Assembly: GCF_018860635.1 (NCBI RefSeq)
Contig: NZ_JAHKPT010000009.1
Span: forward strand, 155,280-219,279
Origin: Aliiglaciecola lipolytica
GTDB lineage: Bacteria > Pseudomonadota > Gammaproteobacteria > Enterobacterales > Alteromonadaceae
Direction of reading: 5' to 3'
DNA length: 64,000 nt
Position 1 is the first letter of the stretch, and each line of letters starts with the position of its first letter. Below the pieces are notes generated by a model. It was not told the DNA's origin, did not search any database, and worked only from the letters and a program-made list of their open reading frames with translations. The position numbers and the translations under genes were made by a program. Shown here one piece after another: positions 1 to 8,597 of this stretch.

Positions 1-76
1 AAGACCATGCTACAACCTGCACGCAAACCTCGGTGGGAGGTTAACCACCTTCCATGGCCTAAAGACCATGCTACAA
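1..76. repeat. Direct repeat, two copies of a 15-bp unit
   Basis: The 15-mer AAGACCATGCTACAA occurs at 1-15 and again at 62-76, exactly 61 bp apart. The spacer holds a small inverted repeat (GGTGG...CCACC near 35-52). The array may continue to the left of the window. It lies beside the REP-like pair at 97-161 and is probably part of the same intergenic repeat cluster. Confidence 0.6.
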
Positions 77-96
77 ATAAGATGATTTCCCCTACC

Positions 97-161
97 CTGT
101 AGGCGGTGGCTTTAGCCCCGCATCATCGGAACATAACAACGGGCTGAAGCCCGTCCTACAG
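97..161. repeat. REP-like inverted pair (BIME-type)
   Basis: Two related palindromic units face each other. The left arm begins CTGTAGGCGGTGGCTTTAGC and the right arm, read on the minus strand, begins CTGTAGGACGGGCTTCAGCC. Each can fold into its own GC-rich hairpin (GGCTTTAGCC and GGGCTGAAGCCC) and the two can also pair with each other. This is the usual form of REP/BIME sequences in gammaproteobacteria. It sits just past the stop codon of the M24 peptidase, where such elements often lie and can stabilise mRNA ends. Confidence 0.65.
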
Positions 162-168
162 TGGTGGA

Positions 169-1449
169 TTAAACCGAAAGCGGGACTAATCGACCTAGTG
201 GTTCGTCTAATGATTTAGGGGGTTCGGTGAACCAATGGGCTTGTTTATCCCCCATGTAAAGACAATCCTCTAAACGCACACCAAACTCGCCGGGGATATA
301 AATTCCGGGCTCATTCGACAAGCACATACCTTTATTTAGTGGCGTTGTTTCACCTGTAACAAAGTTGACACTTTCATGACCTTCCATGCCGATGCCGTGC
401 CCTGTTCGGTGTGACAAACCAGGTAGCTTGTAAAGTGGCCCATAACCTTGTTTTTCGTAATACGCTCTCACCTCGTCGTCCACTTTACCCGCAGCAGTGC
501 CAACTAGAGCGGTTTCGTATGCTATTTTTTGGCCTTTTTTGACCGTTTCCCAAACTGCGCGCTGCTTTTTAGATGCTTCGCCAAAAACCAAGGTTCGACT
601 GATATCTGATTGATAACCATAAACACTGCAACCGCTGTCCATTAAAATGACTGAGCCTTGTTTAATAACCTGCGACTGCCCAGTGCCATGTGGATATGCA
701 CTTGCTTCATTAAACAGCGCTAAACACCAAATATTTGTGCCGCCAAGCTGCGCTTGGGTAGCGTCCATCAATTGTTTTACATCGTGTTGCGTCATGCCCA
801 GTTGAAGCTGAGAAAACACATGTTCATAGGCCATCAAGGTCACTTCATTGGCTTTATGCATAAGCGTCAATTCATGTGCAGATTTATACATGCGGCAAGC
901 TAAGGTGACCGGTTCGGCGCTGACGTGATTCATATCAGGTAGCAAAGCCATTACGCCATCAAGGACGAAGTATCTAAGCGTAGACTCAAAACCCAACTTG
1001 CCTTTTCTTATGCCTCGGTCTTGCAAAACCTGTTTGATTAGCTCAAAGGGACTTTCATGCTCTTGCCAAACTCGAACATCATCACCAAGTTTTAAAGACT
1101 CACGAATACTTGGCTCTTCAAAAAAGGGACAAACAACGGCAATATCACCGCTTTGAGGAATGACAACGCCGGTAAGCCTTTCACTTCGCCACCACTGAAT
1201 TCCAGTAAAGTAATCCATAGCCGCACCAGGCTCTAGAATAATGGCATCTATTTTTTGTTCTGCCATATGCTTCTGCGCCGCAGCAATACGCAGCTTTCTC
1301 TCTTGCACTGAAATCGGTTGAACGTTGCCAGTAACCTTTGACAGTTTGGTTGATGTAACAGGTGCTGCCGCGGTCTCCAACGACAAACCATTAAATGCAA
1401 TAGATGCCATTCCGAAAGAGGATAATTTTAAGAAAGTTCTTTTTTGCAC
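169..1449 (-). CDS. Exported M24 family metallopeptidase (Xaa-Pro aminopeptidase-like)
   Basis: This 426-residue protein has the creatinase/aminopeptidase P fold: an N-terminal domain (about 45-185) and a C-terminal pita-bread domain (about 190-420). The five metal ligands of family M24 can be read as D271, D282, H351, E380 and E394, so a di-metal hydrolase should be active. The N-terminus carries KRTFLK followed by a hydrophobic stretch, which resembles a Tat signal with KR in place of RR, so export to the periplasm is likely but not certain. Substrate is probably an Xaa-Pro peptide; creatinase-like activity cannot be excluded. It is monocistronic and followed by REP-like repeats. It is distinct from the cytoplasmic pepP product at 5425-6744. 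Confidence 0.85.
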   Translation of the reverse strand: MQKRTFLKLSSFGMASIAFNGLSLETAAAPVTSTKLSKVTGNVQPISVQERKLRIAAAQKHMAEQKIDAIILEPGAAMDYFTGIQWWRSERLTGVVIPQSGDIAVVCPFFEEPSIRESLKLGDDVRVWQEHESPFELIKQVLQDRGIRKGKLGFESTLRYFVLDGVMALLPDMNHVSAEPVTLACRMYKSAHELTLMHKANEVTLMAYEHVFSQLQLGMTQHDVKQLMDATQAQLGGTNIWCLALFNEASAYPHGTGQSQVIKQGSVILMDSGCSVYGYQSDISRTLVFGEASKKQRAVWETVKKGQKIAYETALVGTAAGKVDDEVRAYYEKQGYGPLYKLPGLSHRTGHGIGMEGHESVNFVTGETTPLNKGMCLSNEPGIYIPGEFGVRLEDCLYMGDKQAHWFTEPPKSLDEPLGRLVPLSV

Positions 1450-1702
1450 AATAATATAAGCCCAAGACGTTTTTATTTATAATATGTGCAAAAAACACGC
1501 AACACAATATTGCTACTCTAGACTTCCTTCAATCTCTATCGCGAAGCCCTGCTATGAAACGTTTAAGGCAAATAACTTATCGAAAAGCATACGGTCTACA
1601 ATATTTGAAAACGATTCAGTCATGTACAAAGCATAACTTTATCGGCAAACTCAATTAGGTACACCTAAAATTAAAACTAAAAACGTAAAATGGACTTATT
1701 TT

Positions 1703-2902
1703 ATGAACACTGATTCAATCTCAAAAACATATGCATTTTTTATTAAAAATACGTTTTTCATTCTTCTGTTAAGCGTATTTTCAAATTTGAGCAACGCCCA
1801 ACAAATGGGTGGGAACAACGAAAACTCGGTTTTCGCACAACAATCCGCACAGAGCGCCATTAAATTTGCTGAAGCACTGAATAATCACGATATAGATAGT
1901 TTAGGAGAAATGACCGACACGAAAAATTTAGGGCAAATTGTTGGCAGTGCGTTATTTTCCAAACAAAGTGAAATAAATGATTTTGTGCGTGGATTTTCGG
2001 CGGAACGCACACGGAAAACCTTAATCAATAATCTTTTTGCACAATTTTTCAATGAAGAATCAAACTCTAGCTTTATACGCATGCTTGACGAGCAAGGAGC
2101 CCTGCGCCCCCTTGTCCGCATCGACTACGCGACAGGTGGGCATGAATACCTCATTTTATTTCTCAACGAAGAACAAAAAGTTTTTGATTTCCATATCGCC
2201 AGCAAAGGCGCTCAATTTAGTGACTCCTTAACCCAAGCAACGGCATTGATGATATCTACTGATGATTCTTTTTTTGGCAAAATGTTTGGTAAAGAAAAAA
2301 TTAACAAAGATGTGGTGGAGAAATTCCAACGAATTGGCAGCTTACGTCAATCAGGGCAATTTCTAGAAGCTTATAAATTGCTTTTAAGTATGCCGGAAGA
2401 TATGAAAAAGCAACGAGTCATGATTGATACTGGTGTTGGCCTTGCGCAAAATATTAATGATGAAGAATATCTCGCACAACTTAGTTTGTTAGACAAATAC
2501 TTTGGTCACCTACCCTCTACCCAATTTATGCTGCTAGATTATTATGTGATGACTGAGAATAACGTCAAAGTCATGCAAGCGATGGAGAACGTCATTAAAC
2601 GCTTTGGAATGGATGGAGCCCTTGGCGAGCTGAGTGCAAATTTATATTACAACGCGGGAGAAATGAATGAAGCATTAAAATATGCCTACCTAGGTGTCAA
2701 TGCTGAGCCAAATTTTGAACCTCCCTACTGGACCTTGTTAACCATTTATAATGAACAACAAAACTACCAAGGAGTAGCTGATACATTGAATCTGATCAGT
2801 GAACGATTGTATTACGAATTTACTCCTGAGAGTTTGGGAAGTGAACCCGCGTTTGCCGGATTCCTAGCCTCAGAAGAATACCAAGTGTGGTTACAAAACT
2901 AA
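1703..2902 (+). CDS. Exported protein with TPR-like C-terminal half, function unknown
   Basis: I do not recognise this 399-residue protein. It begins with a long signal peptide (residues about 1-32, ending SNA before QQ). Residues about 40-180 look like a mixed alpha/beta domain. Residues about 205-385 are helical, with a spacing and content (for example EALKYAYLGVNAEPNFEPPYW) suggestive of degenerate tetratricopeptide repeats. It is expected in the periplasm. It stands alone: the M24 gene upstream is divergent and ubiI downstream is convergent, with a 35-bp gap and no clear terminator. A protein-binding role is an inference from the repeats only. Confidence 0.6.
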   Translation: MNTDSISKTYAFFIKNTFFILLLSVFSNLSNAQQMGGNNENSVFAQQSAQSAIKFAEALNNHDIDSLGEMTDTKNLGQIVGSALFSKQSEINDFVRGFSAERTRKTLINNLFAQFFNEESNSSFIRMLDEQGALRPLVRIDYATGGHEYLILFLNEEQKVFDFHIASKGAQFSDSLTQATALMISTDDSFFGKMFGKEKINKDVVEKFQRIGSLRQSGQFLEAYKLLLSMPEDMKKQRVMIDTGVGLAQNINDEEYLAQLSLLDKYFGHLPSTQFMLLDYYVMTENNVKVMQAMENVIKRFGMDGALGELSANLYYNAGEMNEALKYAYLGVNAEPNFEPPYWTLLTIYNEQQNYQGVADTLNLISERLYYEFTPESLGSEPAFAGFLASEEYQVWLQN

Positions 2903-2937
2903 CTAAATAACCGATAAAAACAGCAAATTAATAAGTA

Positions 2938-4167
2938 CTAACTTGCTGAATCTAAGCTGGTATCTATATTTGCCAGCTTAGGTAAATTGCCCTCAATTCC
3001 AACTGCTTGTTTAATAATATCGTTTTTTAACGGCGATAACTGATTTGTCGCTGATAACCCTATATCTCTGATCAACTTTTTCACCGGGTTGGCACCACTA
3101 AAAAGTCGCTTGAAGCTCTCCATGACGGCAATCATTTGCAGTGCTTCTGATTTACGCCAACGCTCAAATGAACGCAGGTTTTTAGCCAAACCTATATCTT
3201 TATTTTGCTGTTGCAATTCAACCAGCACTTCGGCTAATGCAGCTGCATCAGCAATACCTAAGTTTGCGCCCTGCCCTGCTAAAGGATGTATGGTATGAGC
3301 AGCATCTCCAATCAAAACAATACGGTCACTCACCCACTTGCGACAATAACGCATTTTTAACGGATAACTGGCTCGTTTACTCACAAGCTTCACTTGTCCT
3401 AAACGCGTGTCACTGGCGGCACTCAAGGCATGATTAAATGCTCGATCATCCAATTTTAACAGAGACTCTGCCTTTTCGACTCTTTGTGACCAAACAATTG
3501 AGCACAAGTTTTTTTCATACAATGGCAACAACGCCAGAGGTCCGTCAGGGGTAAACACTTGTCGCGCCACATTTTCGTGCGCGAATTCTGTTTCAATAGT
3601 GGCAACGATAGCAATCTGATCGTAATCCCAAAAAGTCAGCGGTAAATTTGCCACTTTACGCACCAACGAATTCGCGCCATCAGCACCAACCACTAGTTTA
3701 CTGCTGACATGATTGCCATTTTCTAGACTAATAAAACTTTCTGATTGACCAATGGAAATATTGGCGATTTTGGCACTAGCCGCAATTTCTACATTAGCGA
3801 CTTGTTTGAGTTGTTGCATCAAACCTAAGCGGATGGCTTGATTTTCAATAATACTCCCTAGGTGTGTTTGCTGAATATCCGATGCCCAAAAATCAATTTT
3901 GGCAAAACTATCCTGTTCCCACACTTGCATGTGTTGATAAGCCTGCAATCGTTGCTCGCAAATGCCTTGCCAAGCCCCTAAATTGCAAAAAATGTTCTGA
4001 CTAGCAAGATTAATTGCACTTACTCGTAACTCTGGATCTTGACTGAGGGGCTGATCCGCCGGCTCAGAATCGATAACCACAACACGCAAATCAGTATTCT
4101 GCAACGCCAGTGCAGCCGTTAAGCCAATAATGCCTGCGCCAATAATTGCTACGTCATAATTTTGCAT
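2938..4167 (-). CDS. ubiI: FAD-dependent ubiquinone C5-hydroxylase UbiI (VisC)
   Basis: This flavoprotein monooxygenase hydroxylates C5 of the ubiquinone precursor ring at the membrane-associated Ubi complex. The Rossmann motif GAGIIG lies near the N-terminus, and the second FAD motif reads GDAAHTIHPLAGQGANLG, typical of UbiI. I start it at the ATG at 4167, which has AGGA seven bases upstream. The open frame extends to 4203, but that extension lies inside ubiH. With this start the gene overlaps the end of ubiH by 14 bp, indicating translational coupling. It is the last gene of ygfB-pepP-ubiH-ubiI, the same order as in Escherichia coli. About 409 residues, the normal length. Confidence 0.9.
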   Translation of the reverse strand: MQNYDVAIIGAGIIGLTAALALQNTDLRVVVIDSEPADQPLSQDPELRVSAINLASQNIFCNLGAWQGICEQRLQAYQHMQVWEQDSFAKIDFWASDIQQTHLGSIIENQAIRLGLMQQLKQVANVEIAASAKIANISIGQSESFISLENGNHVSSKLVVGADGANSLVRKVANLPLTFWDYDQIAIVATIETEFAHENVARQVFTPDGPLALLPLYEKNLCSIVWSQRVEKAESLLKLDDRAFNHALSAASDTRLGQVKLVSKRASYPLKMRYCRKWVSDRIVLIGDAAHTIHPLAGQGANLGIADAAALAEVLVELQQQNKDIGLAKNLRSFERWRKSEALQMIAVMESFKRLFSGANPVKKLIRDIGLSATNQLSPLKNDIIKQAVGIEGNLPKLANIDTSLDSAS

Positions 4168-5419
4168 GGAGTTTTCCTGATGTGCCGTGAAAGCCCATGG
4201 CATGGTGAGCTAAAATTTGTTTTATCCTAGGATGACAATCTAAAATACCAAGGGCTAGATTACGCCCTAAAACTAACGGAGGATAAAGATTAGAAAAAGT
4301 ATGAACCAATAAATCCGTTGCACTAATTAAGCGGCCTTGGTCATTTTTGCGATTTTGTTGGTAGCGCTGTAGAGTTCGATATTGACCGATATCCAGAGTT
4401 TCTTCAGCTAATATAATATGCACAAGTTCATCAACATCTCTTAGCCCCAAGTTCAATCCTTGCCCTGCAATGGGATGTAAGGTTTGGCAAGCATTTCCCA
4501 ATAACGCGGTGCGATGGTGAATGTGTTGTAACGCTTTACTTTGAATCAATGGAAAAGCACTGCGCCTGCCGACGGCTTTTATTTTCCCTAATCGATAACC
4601 GAACTCATCTTGTAAACGCGCAATAAACTCCTCATCGCTTAACGCCAATACGTCCTCACATTGCTTTTGCGACAACGTCCAGACTAACGAACTTCGATAC
4701 GAATCGGCTTGTTGCAATGGAGTCGTTAAAGGTAACAAAGCCAAAGGGCCATATTGGGTAAAACGTTCGAATGCAGTGTTGTTATGGTCTTCATACAGCG
4801 CAACATTGGCTACGATCGCTGATTGCTGATAATCTTTGAGCTGAATTTCGATGCCTGATTTTTCGCGAGTTGGGGAATTCCCTCCTTCCGCAATTGCCAA
4901 TAGCGACGCACTCAATCGTTGTTCATCACCTAGAATTACATCTATCTGCCCCGAAGATTTATGAAGCTGTTCAATTGTTTGACCATAAAAAAAGGTAACT
5001 TGTTTTGCGTATCGGTGGATTTCGTTTTGCAATAAATTCACCAACACGGGTAATTCAATCACCTGCCCCAAAGCATCCAGTTGGTAATCTTGCGCAGCTA
5101 AGGTACTGCTCCCCAAATGACCTTGATCTGACACATGTATATGCGAAATTGGGCAAGCAAATTCAGATAATCCCGTTAAGCCTAACGCGGTTAACATCTG
5201 GTTTGACTGGGCAGAAAGAGCAACACTGCGCAAATCTAAATAGCTTGAATCGTCACCGCTAGAATACTCTGAACGGGGCGTCGCCGCTTCAGGGCTCTGA
5301 TTAGCCTCTATCACGGCAACCTTAAGCTGACTTTGTTTCACAATCGCCAACGCTAAGCTAAGACCCACGGCCCCGCCACCAGCGATCACCAAATCAAATG
5401 ATTGTTCAGCTTTGTTCAT
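4154..5419 (-). CDS. ubiH: FAD-dependent ubiquinone C6-hydroxylase UbiH
   Basis: UbiH hydroxylates C6 in ubiquinone synthesis and is a paralogue of the neighbouring UbiI. The FAD-binding glycine motif AGGGAVG is at the N-terminus, and the downstream flavin motif reads GNACQTLHPIAGQGLNLG, the UbiH version of the family signature. It has 421 residues, slightly longer than the E. coli protein. It starts 5 bp after the pepP stop and overlaps ubiI, so all are probably on one mRNA. The UbiH/UbiI assignment rests on both motif and position next to pepP. Confidence 0.9.
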   Translation of the reverse strand: MNKAEQSFDLVIAGGGAVGLSLALAIVKQSQLKVAVIEANQSPEAATPRSEYSSGDDSSYLDLRSVALSAQSNQMLTALGLTGLSEFACPISHIHVSDQGHLGSSTLAAQDYQLDALGQVIELPVLVNLLQNEIHRYAKQVTFFYGQTIEQLHKSSGQIDVILGDEQRLSASLLAIAEGGNSPTREKSGIEIQLKDYQQSAIVANVALYEDHNNTAFERFTQYGPLALLPLTTPLQQADSYRSSLVWTLSQKQCEDVLALSDEEFIARLQDEFGYRLGKIKAVGRRSAFPLIQSKALQHIHHRTALLGNACQTLHPIAGQGLNLGLRDVDELVHIILAEETLDIGQYRTLQRYQQNRKNDQGRLISATDLLVHTFSNLYPPLVLGRNLALGILDCHPRIKQILAHHAMGFHGTSGKLHAKL

Positions 5420-5424
5420 TATTG

Positions 5425-6744
5425 CTAGTTCGCCATCAAATTTTCAATATCTGCAATGGTCTTTGGCACCTTATCGGTTAACACTTCATACCCATCTTCG
5501 GTAATCACAATATTATCTTCAATACGAATACCAATGCCTTTCCATTTAGGATCAACCTCAGCCGTTTCAGACACATACAAACCAGGTTCAACAGTCATAA
5601 CCATGCCAGGTTCAAACTCCCGATCTGCACCTGCCACTTTATAGTTACCCACATCATGTACATCCAAGCCAAGCCAATGTCCAAGTCCATGCATGAAGAA
5701 CTGACGGTAATTTTGTTGTTCAATGTTGTCTTCTAAGTCACCACTCAACAATCCCAATTCAATTAGTCCCCTCGTGAGGACTTCAATGGCTTTATCAGAT
5801 GCGGCTTTGAAGGTACTTCCAGGTTTAAACATGGCAAAAGACGCCAATTGTGCATCCAACACCAGTTGATATAACGCTTTTTGTGGTTCGCTAAATCGAC
5901 CATTTACCGGAAACGTGCGAGTAATGTCCGCTGCATATCCTTGCAATTCAGCACCGGCATCGATCAGCACTAAGTTATTGTCTTGTAGCTCACAATTATT
6001 TTCGGTGTAATGCAAAATACACCCATTGTCGCCGCTACCAACAATAGTTGAGTAAGCAGGTGACTTTGCACCATGCATGGCAAAATGGTGATGAATCGTG
6101 GCTTCTAAATGAAATTCATTTTTGCCCACTTCGCTGTATTTCATTGCGGCGATATGCGCATCACAAGAAATTTCGGCAGCTTGGCGCATAATTGAAATTT
6201 CAAAGTCAGATTTAAATAGGCGCATTTCATGTAGCAGTAAGCGAATATCGAATTCGCAACTAGGAGCGATTTTCGATTGTTTTGGTGCATTGCGTAAGTT
6301 GGCGAGTACTTCATCCATTAACGCATCACTAGGGCCATGATGACCGCGAGCGAAATACAGATTTTCGTGACCATTTAGGTAACTTGTTAAACCTACTAGG
6401 ATATCGTCTAGGGGGTGAGCAATGTCGACTTCATAATCAGCTGGTGCCGCCTCGGCTCCAATCCGTCTGCCTTGCCAAATTTCTGCTAATTCATCTTTAG
6501 GTAAACAAAATAAAGCGCTGAATACATCGCCCATCAATGGACTATTACTAATCACTAAATAGGCATCGGCTTCTGGAAAGCCTGACAAATAATGAAAATC
6601 ACTGTCTTGGCGAAAAGGAAACTCAGTATCATTGCTGCGGGTTACCATGTTTGCTGCAGGTATGACGGCAATACTGTTTGGCAACATTCGCTCACGTAAA
6701 ATTTGTCGGCGTTTAGTGCACTCTTTAATTAATTCTGATGACAT
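5425..6744 (-). CDS. pepP: Xaa-Pro aminopeptidase PepP
   Basis: Cytosolic aminopeptidase P removes N-terminal residues preceding proline. The protein is about 439 residues (E. coli 441). The N-terminal domain spans about 1-170, and the M24 catalytic domain holds ligands D262, D273, H356, E386 and E409. The open frame allows a TTG three bases earlier, but the ATG at 6744 shares its A with the ygfB stop (TGATG), a standard coupled start. It sits between ygfB and ubiH as in E. coli. Confidence 0.93.
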   Translation of the reverse strand: MSSELIKECTKRRQILRERMLPNSIAVIPAANMVTRSNDTEFPFRQDSDFHYLSGFPEADAYLVISNSPLMGDVFSALFCLPKDELAEIWQGRRIGAEAAPADYEVDIAHPLDDILVGLTSYLNGHENLYFARGHHGPSDALMDEVLANLRNAPKQSKIAPSCEFDIRLLLHEMRLFKSDFEISIMRQAAEISCDAHIAAMKYSEVGKNEFHLEATIHHHFAMHGAKSPAYSTIVGSGDNGCILHYTENNCELQDNNLVLIDAGAELQGYAADITRTFPVNGRFSEPQKALYQLVLDAQLASFAMFKPGSTFKAASDKAIEVLTRGLIELGLLSGDLEDNIEQQNYRQFFMHGLGHWLGLDVHDVGNYKVAGADREFEPGMVMTVEPGLYVSETAEVDPKWKGIGIRIEDNIVITEDGYEVLTDKVPKTIADIENLMAN

Positions 6745-7313
6745 CAATGTACCGTCTTAGGTTCAGTTTGTGCTTGGTCAGCTGAATGACCCAATTCATT
6801 GAAACATAACATGCAAGAAACTCGAACGTATTCGATGACTTCGAACAAGGCTTTTTCTGCTTCCTCATTTTCTGGCATGGTTTCGTCCATACGAGAAATC
6901 TCATAGAAATCTTCTAACGCTTCTTTCACGTCGGCAGAACAGGCAGTTAAATCAGCTTGGTGCAAACCAAACCCCAACATAAAACCTTGAATCCAATTGA
7001 TTAATGCTTTGCCTCTTTCGTTAATTGGAGCTGAGTCATCGGGCATACATAAGGTTAAAGTGAAATCGGTTTCTAATAACTGTTGGCAGGTATCATTGTA
7101 AAGCGCGGTTAATTGCACTTGAACCTCATTAGGTAAAGCGTCACCTTGATTTATTGAATCATTAAGCGCAACTGACCATTCCTGACTTTCTAACGCCATT
7201 CCACCCGATAACATACCGCAAAAAATGCCATGTACTTCAGATGCATCAGTGAGAATATTGTGCTGTTCCAATAAAGTAGACAACTCTTCATAATTTAAAT
7301 GCGATGGATTCAA
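6744..7313 (-). CDS. ygfB: YgfB, UPF0149 family protein
   Basis: A 189-residue all-helical protein of the UPF0149 (YecA/YgfB) family, recognisable from the N-terminal LNYEELSTLLEQH and HGIFCGMLSGG motifs and the length. Its biochemical role is not firmly settled. The start is a TTG at 7313 with AAAGGA about 8 bases upstream; no ATG alternative preserves the conserved N-terminus. It heads the pepP-ubiH-ubiI operon. In most gammaproteobacteria zapA is divergent from ygfB, but here it is missing. Confidence 0.85.
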   Translation of the reverse strand: MNPSHLNYEELSTLLEQHNILTDASEVHGIFCGMLSGGMALESQEWSVALNDSINQGDALPNEVQVQLTALYNDTCQQLLETDFTLTLCMPDDSAPINERGKALINWIQGFMLGFGLHQADLTACSADVKEALEDFYEISRMDETMPENEEAEKALFEVIEYVRVSCMLCFNELGHSADQAQTEPKTVH

Positions 7314-7543
7314 TTTTGTTTCCTTTATTTTCCATTAGTGCCATTTCCACTCAAGAACTGACACAAGATAGGGCTTTGAGATCGTATCACTACCAAAGGT
7401 GCCTGCCTAGAGCATGATGAGGCTTTAGTAAAGCTTTGTCATTTTGATAGCGGTGACTGTGTTGAAATTTCGCCACTTAGTGCAGTTTATAAGCAACTAA
7501 AAATGAATTACCAGTTTTCGATTTTATTTTAGCGCCGCTATGC

Positions 7544-7549
7544 TAAAAT
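7544..7549 (+). promoter_or_regulatory. Extended -10 element for 6S RNA
   Basis: TGCTAAAAT (7541-7549) forms an extended -10 with hexamer TAAAAT. It lies 7 bases before the expected 6S RNA start near 7556. No good -35 is seen, as is usual for extended -10 promoters. Confidence 0.5.
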
Positions 7550-7555
7550 TCGTAA

Positions 7556-7737
7556 TTCTCCTGGGGTGTTTGCCAGTTCAGTTTTGTCCCTGGCCGATGC
7601 TATTTAACCTGGAAATTGATTCCACTACTATTGTGCAAGCTTGGCTAGTATCAAGACGCCTACGGTAGTGATGATGTTTCCGCCCTGAACTTTCGGTTCA
7701 CGGGCCCACACCGAACAGCGGCATTTTGGGAGATTCT
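7556..7737 (+). ncRNA. ssrS: 6S RNA
   Basis: 6S RNA binds sigma-70 RNA polymerase as a promoter mimic in stationary phase. The two ends pair: TCTCCTGGGGTGTTTGC near 7557 against GCGGCATTTTGGGAGA near 7719. The conserved 5' part TCCCTGGCCGATGCTATTT matches the E. coli TCCCCTGAGCCGATATTT region, and GCGGCATTTTGGGAGATTC matches the conserved 3' end. The length of about 182 nt is right (E. coli 184). Its place between ygfB and fau is also right, although three genes now separate it from fau. Confidence 0.9.
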
Positions 7738-7748
7738 AATTTCATAGG

Positions 7749-7783
7749 GCGAGGTGTCAATTTATTTGACACCTCGCTTTTTT
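7749..7783 (+). terminator. Rho-independent terminator after 6S RNA
   Basis: A perfect 12-bp stem (GCGAGGTGTCAA with TTGACACCTCGC), 5-nt loop and six T residues lie 12 bases after the 6S RNA. It should separate 6S RNA from downstream genes. Confidence 0.9.
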
Positions 7784-8000
7784 ATGCACCCTCCAAAATT
7801 CACAACCCATTGTTTTATAAGAATATAAAAGTTGTCGGTTCATAAATTGCAGGTTATTCTAATACTGTTGATTGGACGGAAAACAGGCGTTATACAAAAT
7901 ACTTCAGGCACACAGGGAATTGGCCGATACAGTGCGCTAGCAGTTTCTTAGTGAAAACCACTAAACTTTTAAAATTAACGTTGAAAAGAATAATAATGTG

Positions 8001-8426
8001 ATGAAAGTGCCACCGACTGAACAACAGGCAATGCGTGAAGCTTGTCCTGAATTTTTTGACGACCTAGACCATCAAATCGAATGGAAGTGGGACGAGCATT
8101 TTGGCTGTCTTCTCGCTGAGTTTTCCGTGGACCATGCACAGCACGTTTATTCAATAGCCAAAAAACATTTTCCCCATATTTGGGATAAGAAGCAGTTTAA
8201 AAAAGCCAATCCGTTTCTCAAACACCGCGCAGGATTTTTCGGCATTCTCGAGAAAAAACAACAATTGCTTACCAAAGATGACAATGGGCAAAATGACTTA
8301 ATGCTGTCTTGGTGGCCCTGGGGACACGGTGCGACTATATCTGTTCGTTTGTTTCAAGCTAACGAGCAACCATTTGTGGAAACTCAAGGTTTATTCGACA
8401 AAATTGCGTCTATCTTTTCTCGATAG
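8001..8426 (+). CDS. Hypothetical protein, function unknown
   Basis: I do not recognise this small soluble protein of about 141 residues. It has no signal peptide or membrane segment. It is rich in aromatic residues and histidine, with a notable LSWWPWGHGATISVRLF segment near residues 100-116. Starts are possible at GTG 7998 or ATG 8001; I prefer the ATG, although neither has a strong ribosome site. It sits between 6S RNA and the ribokinase gene, an interval that in E. coli leads directly to fau. Codon use looks like that of its neighbours, so it is likely a real gene. Confidence 0.55.
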   Translation: MKVPPTEQQAMREACPEFFDDLDHQIEWKWDEHFGCLLAEFSVDHAQHVYSIAKKHFPHIWDKKQFKKANPFLKHRAGFFGILEKKQQLLTKDDNGQNDLMLSWWPWGHGATISVRLFQANEQPFVETQGLFDKIASIFSR

Positions 8427-8502
8427 CCTAGCAATCTCGAAGTGCAGAAATTTTCAGCAATAAGTTATCAATAGTTAAAAAATAACCTTTAGGCCGTCAA
8501 AG

Positions 8503-8518
8503 CTGACCAAATGGTCAG
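8503..8518. promoter_or_regulatory. Inverted repeat upstream of the ribokinase gene (possible operator)
   Basis: CTGACC-AAAT-GGTCAG is a perfect 6-bp inverted repeat about 80 bp before the ribokinase start. It has no T tract, so it is more likely a protein-binding site than a terminator. No regulator gene is adjacent. Confidence 0.3.
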
Positions 8519-8597
8519 GTTAAACTGTTCTTTTTAGCGTTAACTTATGGTACAAACGCATTTCTTTGTAATCTCATAGCGCTAAATTGGAACTTTT

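Noticed and set aside
7314-7555. Degraded zapA remnant
   Set aside because: I found no reading frame or motif resembling ZapA in either direction, so I report absence and not a pseudogene.
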